Assembly (NCBI GenBank): GCA_964616145.1
Contig: CAZTRD010000014.1
Span: 1 to 21,029, forward strand
Direction: 5' to 3'
Origin: JAQTNP01 sp964616145
Lineage (GTDB): Bacteria; Patescibacteriota; Minisyncoccia; Minisyncoccales; PEYH01
Length of the DNA: 21,029 nt
Shown here: piece after piece, positions 13,601 to 21,029 of the stretch
Numbering within the stretch: the stretch's first letter is position 1
How the letters are laid out: each line of letters starts with the position of its first letter
Translations under genes and position numbers: made by a program
The notes under the pieces: model-generated
Told to the model about the DNA's origin: nothing
The model's database searches: none
Seen by the model: only the letters and a program-made list of their open reading frames with translations

Positions 13601-16600
13601 AACAAGTTACAGGTATTCCTGGTTGACATCCTTGTGCTCCTGCACAAACTTCTACGCCATTGCAAAATAATCCATCAGTACAAAGGGAATTTCCGCCGTT
13701 ATCGATTGTTGAATCACAATTATCATCTACGCCGTTACAGACTTCGGTTGTGCCGGGGTGTATACTCATATTCACGTCATTACAATCATTACCATCGTGA
13801 AGGCAACCATTTGCCATTCCGCAATTTGGGCATACACCATACCCGTCGCTATCATTGTCGTCGCATTGAACCACTGGGTTTACAATCATAGTGATTCTGT
13901 ATATTTTTTGAGCCGCAGAAAATGACCCCCCATTGATAGAAATCAAGCTTACGTTCTTCATGTCCATAACTTGGCCTATAATGTTACCTGAATCATCAAT
14001 TTCTACAATAAATGAGCTGATGTTTGAATCTATTGTGAGAGGGTTCCATGTTAGATTGATGTTGGTTTGTTTAGGTACAGCAACAACATATGTCCAATTC
14101 TTACTGTCTGCAGGAGATTTGATATCAATAGATAATCTATCTTTAGGCGGTGCTTCATTTTCAGCAAAGTATGCATCAAATCCATCAGGACTAGAAGGCG
14201 GTTGGGTATTGTCAATTCCATCATCAAAAAGATCAGTAGCACTATCTTTCATTCCGAAACTCCATGCTCCCCTCGATAGAGTACTAGAATTAATATTCAT
14301 TATTATTTGATAATTAGTAGTAGTAAGTATATTGCTAAGTGTTGCTCTTGCAAAAGACATACTCATTTTTGTCTGGTCCACTGCAATCCAGTAAGCTTTC
14401 TTGGGAACTAATGAGCCAGAAACAACAGTATAACTGTTACCATTCCACCCCCAGATTGAACCGATAATATTTGGATATGGTAAAGGAAGCGTCGTTGACT
14501 TGGTTACACCTACTAGATTCCATCCTGGTCGCAAATCTAGGGTATCATTGGCGACCTCTAAACCTTGATAAGTTATGTTTTTAATGCTATCAGTTGCAAC
14601 CCAGTAACCTTTCTTGAGTTCGATTTGGCCTGCAACAATATAAGATGAACCACTCCAACCCCATACAGACCCTATTATTTGTGAACCAAAAAGATTTGTT
14701 GCGTTATTATTGCTTAATTGTACTGGAATAGAAATCATATTCCAACCCGGTGTTAAATTCAATTTGTCAGTAATAGTTGAGGATGCAATAATCAAATAAG
14801 CTTTTGTTATTGGTGCAAAGCTACCACCTTGAACATTAATAGAGCCATTGGTTTTTAGGTCTAGCATGCTACCCAAATACTGCCCTGTGTTTGGATCAAT
14901 TTCTACAATGTTAAGAGAGAGATTAATGATTGATAAGTTCCAAGATACTGTTACGGTTTTTTGTTTAGGTGCTGTAACAATGAATGTCCAGTTCTTTGCA
15001 TTTGAAGTGTGTTTAATATCAGTGGATAATCTATCTTTAGGTGGTGCTTCATTTTCAGCAAAGTATGCATCAAATCCATCAGGACTAGAAGGTGGTTGGG
15101 TATTATCAATTCCATTATCAAATGAGTCTGTTGCTTCTTCGCTCATACCAAAATTCCACATTCCTTGTGTTGCACTATCCAAACTGAGAGACAAATCTTT
15201 ATCCCATTTAGTGGAGTCACATGATCCGACTGTCAAATTGAGCATCTTAATATCTGACAAAGTATCAGTATTATAGTAAGATTCTATTATAATAGGATAT
15301 ATTGCTGGTGTAACAGTCTGACTTACTGTAAAAGTATAATTTTTCTCATACTCTGTTGTTGGACCAGTTCCCTCGTGAAGTAGAGGTATTGAACTGTCAG
15401 TATAATCAATACTCAAATTGTTATTTTTTATTTTCACAACAACATCGTCTTCATCAGAAGTTCCTTGGTTTTTCAATTCAACATTCAAGTTTATGTTTCT
15501 TGAACAGCTTACCTTTGTAGGTGAAACTACAGCTTTAGTAATCCATATATCATGCTTATCTTTCTCTACAGAAAGCACGATATTCTTCCACTCAACAGCA
15601 TGCTTTGCTCCGTTTTCATCCTCACCCTCAACTAGTATTGTAACATCATAGTCTCCATCATCAACATCATCAGGTATTTCAAAAGTATACTTAAAGCTCT
15701 CCTTGTCATCAGCATCAATATCCCCGACATCAATCTCTTCCTCTAGGTCATCGTCATCATCAATGCCCTCAATAGTTATTGTTACAGTAACATCTTCTAT
15801 AACTATATCCTGGTCATTAGTATATGTATTTAGAACATCTCCCTTTATCTCCACCTTTGAGCCTGGCAGTACATCCTTTATAGTATCGCCATCATCAAGG
15901 CTCTTGTTTTTTCCATCAACTACAGCCTTAACATTATCAAACTCTAACTGGCCCTCTGCATTTACAGACAAAGTAATCGATTTTGTTGTAATGCTGCTGC
16001 CGGAAATGGTTATTGTGCCTACAAATGGGCTTTGCCTGGTATTAATGTTCTTGGGGATTTTTCCATTAACCACTATATTTTTTGTTTCGCCCATATTCAA
16101 ACTAAATGAATTTGTAGGCACGCCATTAACGCTAAAGTTTATCCCAAAATTAGACAAACCTGACTGCGACAAGGTCAATCCAGTTAGATTGTTAGTGGCA
16201 TTAGAGACAGTGAAGGCTAATGAAAATGAATCCCCTGGCTTTGACGTTGTGCTTAGGCCTGAAGTGGAAACTGTGAAATCACTACCAGTGACCGGATTAC
16301 AGCTTGTATCATTGCTAGGGTATGGGGCACATAAGTATGGTTTATAATCCACAATACCATAAGTGGAATTATCATAGTAATCTAAAATACTCTGGTCTAT
16401 TTGAGTTTGATTGGTTGTTCCCCAGTAATTTAATGCCACTAATACTTCAAAATTCTGAGTATTTTCAAGACCGTAACTGTTATTATAGATTGAGTTTTGA
16501 CTTATGTTATTGTTTGCATTGCCCCAAAGTTCTATACCTACAGAATTATTGAAAATCTCATTTCTTAAAATAGTATTACCGCTAACATAAGAGAACCCAA

Positions 16601-19600
16601 CACCATAACCAGAATTTGAATGTATCTTGTTATTATGGATTGTATTGTTTACTGCATCGGACATACCAAAATATAAGATGGCTTCATTGTTGTTAGATAT
16701 ATCATTGTAGGCTATATCATTATTGTTACTCCATATCGACCAATAAGCTGCATAATTAGAGTAAAATTTGTTACCATCTATAACATTGAAATTGGAAGAG
16801 AGAATTAGAGCTCCCATGAAATCATTTGAATCTATTGAATTATTGACGATTAATATATTATCCGAACTATGTAAATAGACGCCGATGCTTGTATGGGAAA
16901 CATTTGAATTCTTGAGGGTTGAGTTTTTTGTTTCATACAAAATGATTCCCCTAAGATTGTTGCGCAAATCAACTCCATCAACCGTGATATTTGTGGAGTT
17001 TATTAGGAAGACAAATCCAGCATCTTTAGGTACAGCCATATCTTTTTTATTAACCAAATAGTAAATTGGTTTTCCATCAACAGTGTTTGTTTCTCCAATT
17101 TTATTGGTAGATGAAACGTCGGTAGGTGAGGCACCAAAGTTATAAGTGTTGTTGTACATGCTGTTGTTGGTGAGTTGTAGATTAGAGGAATACGAAATAT
17201 AAATTCCGTAAGTATAGTTAGTAACCTCGCAATTTTTTAATACAACATTTGAAGTGAGTAGGTCTATACTCTTATCTGGAACAGAAGAGTTCAATTTATT
17301 ACCAATCAACGTTGACCCGTTGCAGTCTAATGTTATTCCGCTGGCATTGATTAATATGCCGTGAGGTAGATTGTACGTTCCGTTACAGAAATTTGTGTTT
17401 TGAGTTATAACCATGCCATCTGTAGGGATAATACAATTGGTACTAGCACAACAATCTAAGCCATATAGCTTCATCTCTAAATTCGTTGCACATTGCCTAA
17501 CTGCCTCGCAGTACTTATTTTGAAACTCTTGATTACAAGTAATTGCTCCACCCGAGGCAACAAATTTTGAAGGTAATATATAAAATTCTGTACCATCCAA
17601 TGTGGTTTTGAATCTGTTGCAAGACATGTTGCTTTTTGCTGCCAAAAAGGAATTATAACTTATATATTTTAATACAATGTCTTCTTGATTTTCACCATCG
17701 CAATAAAAATTAGGTGAATAATTAACTGTAATATTTGCTACATTTTTATCAACATTAAATGAATAACTTGTTAAATTATATGGCACAATCAAACATATTT
17801 TTGACCCATTCCCGGTGTTGTTCAATAGGAAAAGACCGTTAACAAAATCTTTTACCTGAGCTTTAACTAGTTCTATATCCTTTATGTTATCACAAACATC
17901 ACCAATACCATTGTTATCATAATCTGATTGGTCAGGATTATAATTATTTGGGCAATTATCTTGCAAATCTGGTATACCATCATTATCATCATCCATGTCA
18001 CATTCAGAACTGTAGAAACAGTCTGTGGCATAATCGCATCCTCCAGCACCGTCGCACACACTTCTGCAACTAAATTCCCCGCCGATACCATATCTGTTGT
18101 CGCCGTTTCCATTTGAGCATCTAAATGTGTAATCGCAGTAGTAGTTTGTGCCAAGGTTTGTGCAATATGGTTGACCTACAGAGGGACAATACGCTTGCTT
18201 ACACACCCCACATGTCGGAACTGGGCACCCGTTGCAATAAGTCCCGTATTGTGTTGGGCATTGGTCATTCTGGTCGATAATTCCGTCCCCATCCGTGTCA
18301 GAATTCTGGGATGTCTGCAGGTTGAGATAGATTGAATCAAATTTTACAAAATCTGCATCCCCCCATCCAGAATCATGATGGTATTTTACTGCAAACCTCT
18401 TGTTGATATAAGTTTGGCATTCCTGTCTCGAGTTGCATAAATCATATTTAAATGTGGAAAACATCCAAGGTACTACATTACCTAAGTAAGTGTAAGTAGC
18501 AGTATTCAAGTCTGCAACATAAACTTCAAATCCACTTTCATCCACTGCAGCATGGTCGATGAGCAAGGTTATCTTATCTAATCCGTTTTCTGTACCAATA
18601 TCAAAATAATAATATGCGTTAAACTCACCACAATACCACCACCAACAAGTATTTTCCTTAAATACTAAAGAGTACCCATCATTTTGGAAGGTATTAGATA
18701 ATGAACCAGAATAAAAACTCCCATCCTGGATATAGTAACTGGATGCAAAAATCTTTTTATCTGATGGTTCTACTGAAGCTTCAATGTATTCTGAAGGATA
18801 TACTCCGCATTGACCATAACCTAAATAGAAATATCCAGAATCACCGAAACCAGTCCCCCAACTATTCCTTACAATCCATGCTTGTTTTGAGTCATCATAC
18901 CCAACAATGTCTACTGCGTGTGCACTGTTCCAGTCCAAAGGTTCTGGACATTTATAAACTCCATTACTATCAAAAGTTCCATCAATATCTAGAGATGCGG
19001 TTATCGGACCATTTTGAATTATATTTTGTTTTATTTGTGTCATATCTGTTCCAACGAAATATGACCCCCTTATAGTCCATTTTCTCTTATCAGAAGTTCC
19101 GCATTTATAGGAGCAAGATAGGTCAGAAGCATCATATCTAAAACACAATTCATCCACTGTGCCATGTGTTTGAATATAAGTTAAAGCTCCAGAATATCCG
19201 CCCCCTTGGCAACTACCTGCACCGCTACAAGAAAGTAAATCCTGTTCAGATAAATCTGCATCAAAGTAGGGGTCATTGTTCACTATGTTCAATTTAGATT
19301 CAACTACGCCCATTGCCGCAAAAGCCCAACAGCTACCACAAGCCCCTTGGTCTCTTATAGGTGTTAACCAAAAATACCCGTCTTTATTACGCCAATCAAA
19401 TACTGATGGTAATGAAGTAGTAGTCTTCTGAACCGTCATCGACTGCTTAGTAAGCATTTCTCTCTTAGGTATTTCTGTTTTATTCGCATTTAGTTTATCT
19501 TTTAAGCCCATAAGTTCAATCATTGAAACTTTTTGTATGCCATTGTTAGATGCGAATTTGTTAATCTCAGAACTAACAGCAGAAGCTCCACTTTTGGGTT

Positions 19601-19919
19601 CAACAATACATACAGCATACTCTTTGTCAAATGGATTGTTACTATCATTAACTATTTCAATAGCATATCCTTTTTTTGCACAGTAACTATATTTCTGTCC
19701 AACTTTTCCTTTCAAGAAATCCCATGCATTCAGTTCTGTAGTATTCTTTTCAATAACGCAAATTCCAACTTCTCCCTTGTCAGTAATATTAGTTAGGTAG
19801 TCATAACCCAATTCAGTGCAGTAGACTGCCGCAGGATTTTTTAGCGCATTTGCGCTGTAGGAAATAATAATAAGAAAGATACAACAAAAAAATATTTTCA
19901 ATTCAATTGATGTTTTCAT
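10665..19919 (-). CDS. giant secreted, membrane-anchored multidomain papain-like protease (3084 aa)
   Basis: Layout, numbered from ATG 19928 (subtract 3 for ATG 19919): signal peptide 1-27; DUF333-like Cys region 30-110; C1A peptidase about 172-385 with oxyanion Q194 and nucleophile C200 in DQGACGSCWAF, H337 (SAHAVDIVGYD) and N355 (NSWGTG); beta domain 390-530; thrombospondin-3 repeats near 543 and 643-680; right-handed beta-helix (NosD-like) 865-1180; a pair of Ig/CARDB-like domains 1216-1565; two copies of a Pro/Asp-rich block (1603-1638, 1901-1936) around two GW..WGW repeats; MopE-type motif 2023-2075; Cys-rich repeats 2077-2760; second Ig-like pair 2776-3013; transmembrane helix about 3062-3085. 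It should be exported and held by its C-terminal helix with the protease outside. ATG 19919 overlaps the preceding stop (TAATG) and starts a good signal peptide; 19928 is the alternative. The substrate could be self, prey, host or detrital protein. Confidence 0.9.
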   Translation of the reverse strand: MKTSIELKIFFCCIFLIIISYSANALKNPAAVYCTELGYDYLTNITDKGEVGICVIEKNTTELNAWDFLKGKVGQKYSYCAKKGYAIEIVNDSNNPFDKEYAVCIVEPKSGASAVSSEINKFASNNGIQKVSMIELMGLKDKLNANKTEIPKREMLTKQSMTVQKTTTSLPSVFDWRNKDGYFWLTPIRDQGACGSCWAFAAMGVVESKLNIVNNDPYFDADLSEQDLLSCSGAGSCQGGGYSGALTYIQTHGTVDELCFRYDASDLSCSYKCGTSDKRKWTIRGSYFVGTDMTQIKQNIIQNGPITASLDIDGTFDSNGVYKCPEPLDWNSAHAVDIVGYDDSKQAWIVRNSWGTGFGDSGYFYLGYGQCGVYPSEYIEASVEPSDKKIFASSYYIQDGSFYSGSLSNTFQNDGYSLVFKENTCWWWYCGEFNAYYYFDIGTENGLDKITLLIDHAAVDESGFEVYVADLNTATYTYLGNVVPWMFSTFKYDLCNSRQECQTYINKRFAVKYHHDSGWGDADFVKFDSIYLNLQTSQNSDTDGDGIIDQNDQCPTQYGTYCNGCPVPTCGVCKQAYCPSVGQPYCTNLGTNYYCDYTFRCSNGNGDNRYGIGGEFSCRSVCDGAGGCDYATDCFYSSECDMDDDNDGIPDLQDNCPNNYNPDQSDYDNNGIGDVCDNIKDIELVKAQVKDFVNGLFLLNNTGNGSKICLIVPYNLTSYSFNVDKNVANITVNYSPNFYCDGENQEDIVLKYISYNSFLAAKSNMSCNRFKTTLDGTEFYILPSKFVASGGAITCNQEFQNKYCEAVRQCATNLEMKLYGLDCCASTNCIIPTDGMVITQNTNFCNGTYNLPHGILINASGITLDCNGSTLIGNKLNSSVPDKSIDLLTSNVVLKNCEVTNYTYGIYISYSSNLQLTNNSMYNNTYNFGASPTDVSSTNKIGETNTVDGKPIYYLVNKKDMAVPKDAGFVFLINSTNITVDGVDLRNNLRGIILYETKNSTLKNSNVSHTSIGVYLHSSDNILIVNNSIDSNDFMGALILSSNFNVIDGNKFYSNYAAYWSIWSNNNDIAYNDISNNNEAILYFGMSDAVNNTIHNNKIHSNSGYGVGFSYVSGNTILRNEIFNNSVGIELWGNANNNISQNSIYNNSYGLENTQNFEVLVALNYWGTTNQTQIDQSILDYYDNSTYGIVDYKPYLCAPYPSNDTSCNPVTGSDFTVSTSGLSTTSKPGDSFSLAFTVSNATNNLTGLTLSQSGLSNFGINFSVNGVPTNSFSLNMGETKNIVVNGKIPKNINTRQSPFVGTITISGSSITTKSITLSVNAEGQLEFDNVKAVVDGKNKSLDDGDTIKDVLPGSKVEIKGDVLNTYTNDQDIVIEDVTVTITIEGIDDDDDLEEEIDVGDIDADDKESFKYTFEIPDDVDDGDYDVTILVEGEDENGAKHAVEWKNIVLSVEKDKHDIWITKAVVSPTKVSCSRNINLNVELKNQGTSDEDDVVVKIKNNNLSIDYTDSSIPLLHEGTGPTTEYEKNYTFTVSQTVTPAIYPIIIESYYNTDTLSDIKMLNLTVGSCDSTKWDKDLSLSLDSATQGMWNFGMSEEATDSFDNGIDNTQPPSSPDGFDAYFAENEAPPKDRLSTDIKHTSNAKNWTFIVTAPKQKTVTVSWNLSIINLSLNIVEIDPNTGQYLGSMLDLKTNGSINVQGGSFAPITKAYLIIASSTITDKLNLTPGWNMISIPVQLSNNNATNLFGSQIIGSVWGWSGSSYIVAGQIELKKGYWVATDSIKNITYQGLEVANDTLDLRPGWNLVGVTKSTTLPLPYPNIIGSIWGWNGNSYTVVSGSLVPKKAYWIAVDQTKMSMSFARATLSNILTTTNYQIIMNINSSTLSRGAWSFGMKDSATDLFDDGIDNTQPPSSPDGFDAYFAENEAPPKDRLSIDIKSPADSKNWTYVVAVPKQTNINLTWNPLTIDSNISSFIVEIDDSGNIIGQVMDMKNVSLISINGGSFSAAQKIYRITMIVNPVVQCDDNDSDGYGVCPNCGMANGCLHDGNDCNDVNMSIHPGTTEVCNGVDDNCDSTIDNGGNSLCTDGLFCNGVEVCAGAQGCQPGIPVTCSDSISCTEDSCNEATDSCNHAANNTKCNDGAYCNGIETCNAQNGCIAGTNTDCSANNITQIATCNNNPDNNPFTWDSRAAFTSTCNEATDSCNTGNNTINYTCSVSSCGAQCDATHGCLDTKCNSVCHGNDWWEYTNVSNTCLGNCTCTQNQCILSISSNDSRCTQCQTDNDCNNLDTPCADGVCANYQCQQQFKPSSTLCRASAGVCDLAESCTGFSANCPADSKSTAQCRASSGECDLAEICDGIGNNCPADAKSPSGTQCGQARPCPDQCQDPYKMIYLGGHDTCDGQGDCNVYSCAFQTKVCAMDCSAECVQDMDCQITVCESGCHGKDYWHYNNVSNLCSDCSCTHDPCGAPTILPNDYRCECQNDSECAYLTKELCDGTVIKHNDGKCTNSMCVNITNVIEDCNDGLYCNGQEQCSNAACTQGTQINCSNHNVAPIATCNNNPDNNPFTWDYYVGFTSVCNETTDACTSISPVITHPCDKAQCSAACDKDTDCTASSCDYLDGCYGTIYRDYQNVVNTCNDCSCTHNACTVYNPIPSHYCGVCVNGNTQQCGTSNVGECRYGTQTCTSGSWGECVGSVGPSSEICDNKDNNCNGQIDEDLSESCYDGPSGTLGIGICHGGTRTCASGSWSTCVGEVTPTARTQNSLDNDCDGQIDYLTSNTELSITGFDVKVDGKSSKNLNNGDTISRKAKAGSKVDFDIELSNIVNIGVGTAINNVDVKITIRNIDDGDDLEEEADEFDLDPGDKDSVRLKFDIPSDAEDDTYDVITNVEGEDSNHTTYKVEWKMGLKVERESHLISIKTFTLTPSTVVCGDSANLNIDVLNNGKNDEKNAALTLKSDDLGIDVTDTFSLDQDDNYNKVFVLKLPSNLNSGEYPINVKSYYNNDKVTDTKTVTLNKGTCIEQGTLQQKSSLKTIETATLPSQIPSVTNKKVQTTQISFSDSSLFAEVLLMILIIAIIAMIGVFVFFVLIRK
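11930..13450 (-). repeat. three diverged Cys-rich repeat units inside the giant protein
   Basis: Two units share ATCNNNPDNNPFTWD, encoded near 13370-13420 and near 12230-12280. Three units share a later 'CHG-x-D-Y/W-x-x-Y-x-NV-x-N-x-C-x-x-C-x-CT-x-x-x-C' motif, near 13150-13230, 12540-12620 and 12000-12080. Between the first two lie disintegrin-like CDLAESC / CPAD stretches (about 12860-13000). Coordinates are approximate ends of the region, not of each unit. Confidence 0.7.
14121..14228 (-). repeat. 108-bp coding direct repeat, copy B
   Basis: About 101 of 108 bases match 15015-15122. Encodes FDDGIDNTQPPSSPDGFDAY and what follows within the giant protein. Most differences are single transitions. 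Confidence 0.9.
15015..15122 (-). repeat. 108-bp coding direct repeat, copy A
   Basis: Partner of 14121-14228. The translated copies are identical over FDAYFAENEAPPKDRLS and differ at few positions around it. The flanking domains are similar but clearly more diverged. Confidence 0.9.
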
Positions 19920-20311
19920 TATGAACATTTCCCTTTGAAATTATCCCATTCATTACATTCTTTTCCATCTGGTTGTAGGCATATACCACATTCAGAGGAG
20001 AACTTACAGCCTTCACTACTCTGTATTATCTTTCCACCCCCTTTTTCACACAATGTAGACTTGGTTTCACATAATCCATTTATGAAATCCCAAGCATCAC
20101 AACTATGTAACATATCTATCTTACAAATCCCTCTTTGACCTTCATTAGTTTGTTCAGTCAAATAGGTGTATCCAAGACCTATGCAATATTCAGATGAAGG
20201 ATTAGATATTGCTAGAGGAGGTTGGTTATGAATGGTGCAACCACCAATTAATAGAAAACAACAAATTAGGATAAGATATTTCATATTACTATAATTAAGT
20301 GTATTCCTCAT
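19919..20311 (-). CDS. lipoprotein with two DUF333-like cysteine modules (130 aa)
   Basis: An extended N-region precedes the signal segment MKYLILICCFLLIGGC, whose lipobox cysteine is about C25. Two DUF333-like modules follow. The first is NPSSEYCIGLGYTYLTEQTN, then RGICKID and CDAWDFINGLC (about 37-81). The second is LCEKGGGKIIQ, then ECGICLQPDG and CNEWDNFKGKC (about 88-129). DUF333 proteins are small secreted, disulfide-bonded proteins of poorly known function. The giant protease downstream opens with the same module (NPAAVYCTELGYDYL ... AWDFLKGK) and its ATG overlaps this stop, so the two form an operon. ATG 20311 is chosen because AGGGGGT stands 5 nt before it and the promoter block is 37 nt upstream; the signal-like M10 has no ribosome-binding site. 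Confidence 0.8.
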   Translation of the reverse strand: MRNTLNYSNMKYLILICCFLLIGGCTIHNQPPLAISNPSSEYCIGLGYTYLTEQTNEGQRGICKIDMLHSCDAWDFINGLCETKSTLCEKGGGKIIQSSEGCKFSSECGICLQPDGKECNEWDNFKGKCS

Positions 20312-20347
20312 TATTACCCCCTAAAATACTCATTGAGAATACCTACC

Positions 20348-20371
20348 AATTTAAAAAGCTTTCCTAAAAAA
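20348..20371 (-). promoter_or_regulatory. shared-type promoter, copy 3 (DUF333 lipoprotein + giant protease operon)
   Basis: Minus strand TTTTTTAGGAAAGC followed by TTTTTAAATT, ending 37 nt before ATG 20311. Same order and spacing as copies 1 and 2. Confidence 0.65.
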
Positions 20372-20403
20372 CTCCCCTTTATTTGATGGTGGTTTATTCA
20401 CAA

Positions 20404-20436
20404 AGAAATAAATACTCCTTATATTAATCGATTAAT
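20404..20436 (+). promoter_or_regulatory. leaderless-type promoter with a 14-bp palindrome
   Basis: A TATA-like AAATAAATAC (about 20405-20414) stands about 28 nt before ATG 20439, so transcription probably begins at or next to the start codon, and no Shine-Dalgarno is present. A perfect palindrome ATTAATCGATTAAT (20423-20436) fills the space between the TATA box and ATG. It is well placed for a repressor. Confidence 0.55.
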
Positions 20437-20438
20437 AG

Positions 20439-20921
20439 ATGGATAAATTAAAATTCAATGTGGATAATAATCCATTCAGTAGCTTAACAAATGAAGAATT
20501 AGATAAAACTATATCTAATGTTTTTGCTGATTTTAAACGATTTATTGAGGCAAGGAAATTACAGCCGAGAGAAAAAATGGTGGATTTTCTGAACCAATGT
20601 GATTATACCATAAAAATAGTTTTCGCTTGGAAGAAATGCCGTGATGTAGATAAGGGTGAATATGAGAAAGGAAAAATTGCATTTGCTCAATTGATAACCC
20701 TAACAGAAGATGGTACAGGGAAGCCAAAAACCATAATAATTATAAGAATACAAAATATATTGGATTATTGTAATGCATACCATCCAAAGAAAGCAGAACA
20801 ATTTGCTATTATTATGTCAGTTCAAGGAATAATGCATGAACTACTACATATAATCACATTAGATGAAGAATTAGTGAGAAAGACAGCAAGAAGTTATGTT
20901 AGGTCAGTATTTGGTGTTTAA
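20439..20921 (+). CDS. small zincin-like protein with HExxH motif (160 aa)
   Basis: The C-terminal helix carries HELLH (133-137), the zinc-binding core of zincin metallopeptidases. It is preceded by a helix (AIIMSVQGIM) and followed by LDEELVRK, whose E143/E144 could supply a third ligand or be unrelated. The N-terminal 50 residues are helical and charged; the middle (IKIVFAWKKC, then IAFAQLITL and KTIIIIRIQNIL) looks like a beta sheet feeding the active-site helix, the order seen in minimal zincins. No signal peptide, so it should be cytoplasmic. HExxH alone can occur by chance, but helix context and size support the call. Divergent from the DUF333/giant protease operon, separated by 127 nt. 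Confidence 0.65.
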   Translation: MDKLKFNVDNNPFSSLTNEELDKTISNVFADFKRFIEARKLQPREKMVDFLNQCDYTIKIVFAWKKCRDVDKGEYEKGKIAFAQLITLTEDGTGKPKTIIIIRIQNILDYCNAYHPKKAEQFAIIMSVQGIMHELLHIITLDEELVRKTARSYVRSVFGV

Positions 20922-21029
20922 TTTTTTATAAACACAATCATTACAATCATTTTTGCACAATCCATATTCAATCAAAGTCTTTTTCTTAGGCGGTCTTTTG
21001 ACTTTAGTTTCACACGTCCCTTCCCTGAA
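20904..21029 (-). CDS. C-terminus of a Cys-containing hypothetical protein (partial)
   Basis: A minus-strand frame enters from the right edge and ends at TGA (20904-20906), overlapping the end of the zincin gene by 18 nt in convergent orientation. The 41 visible residues end IEYGLCKNDCNDCVYKKLNT. The C-x3-C-x2-C cluster plus one earlier Cys (GTCETK) could bind a metal. Too short to identify; the Lys/Asp/Cys pattern looks coding. Confidence 0.5.
   Translation of the reverse strand, partial: FREGTCETKVKRPPKKKTLIEYGLCKNDCNDCVYKKLNTKY

Noticed and set aside
15703..16347. A 214-codon open frame on the plus strand inside the giant gene
   Set aside because: It is antisense to acidic, Ile/Thr/Val-rich domains, giving a Ser/Phe/Ile-rich shadow; no ribosome-binding site and no protein-like pattern. 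The same holds for the other plus-strand frames between 10863 and 19796.
1..21029. CRISPR array, insertion sequence or integrase
   Set aside because: No regularly spaced short repeats, no terminal inverted repeats with a transposase and no recombinase catalytic motif were found in the window.

Overview
The window looks archaeal and AT-rich. Start codons are preceded by GGTGA/GAGGT Shine-Dalgarno sequences. Promoters look like TATA/BRE elements 25-45 nt upstream of starts, and some genes appear leaderless. Lipobox proteins and a giant Cys-rich surface protein of mixed modules (papain-type protease, thrombospondin-3, beta-helix, MopE-type) would suit a DPANN-type (Woesearchaeota/Pacearchaeota-like) or other uncultured archaeon. 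That placement is inference; there is no rRNA or other taxonomic marker here.

Left part (1-8280), a plasmid/provirus-like accessory region. Almost all minus-strand genes are small and hypothetical, and they come with DUF932 and DUF6573 proteins, which are typical of plasmids and phages. Several apparent insertions break up this set: a two-gene regulator + nucleotidyltransferase cassette (277-1930) with its own promoter and palindromic operator; a free-standing LAGLIDADG homing endonuclease (3252-3953); and a divergent module (4608-6805) with its own promoters and an assembly gap. Six minus-strand genes of the backbone set each carry an inverted repeat ending 14-18 nt before the start codon, directly ahead of the ribosome-binding site. 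The sequences of these hairpins differ but the layout is constant. I regard this as the most unusual regulatory signal in the window.

Middle part (8280-10660). A lipoprotein gene, a zinc-ribbon micro-protein and a lysine-rich 59-residue protein, all on the minus strand. A roughly 235-nt, GC-richer, hairpin-rich stretch under a strong TATA box (10105-10340) may be an ncRNA or a long structured leader of the lysine-rich protein. A 48-residue plus-strand gene shares that promoter region.

Right part (10665-21029). A two-gene operon encodes a lipoprotein made of two DUF333-like Cys modules and a 3084-residue secreted, membrane-anchored multidomain protein with an apparently intact papain-like (C1A) protease domain. 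The giant protein starts with the same kind of DUF333-like module. A near-identical promoter block (TTTTAGGAAAG + AT box, 37-41 nt before the start codon) precedes this operon, the zinc-ribbon gene and the 8499-9554 lipoprotein, so the cell-surface genes may be co-regulated. Divergently, a small HExxH protein gene starts at an apparently leaderless promoter with a perfect 14-bp palindrome. A partial minus-strand gene enters from the right edge.
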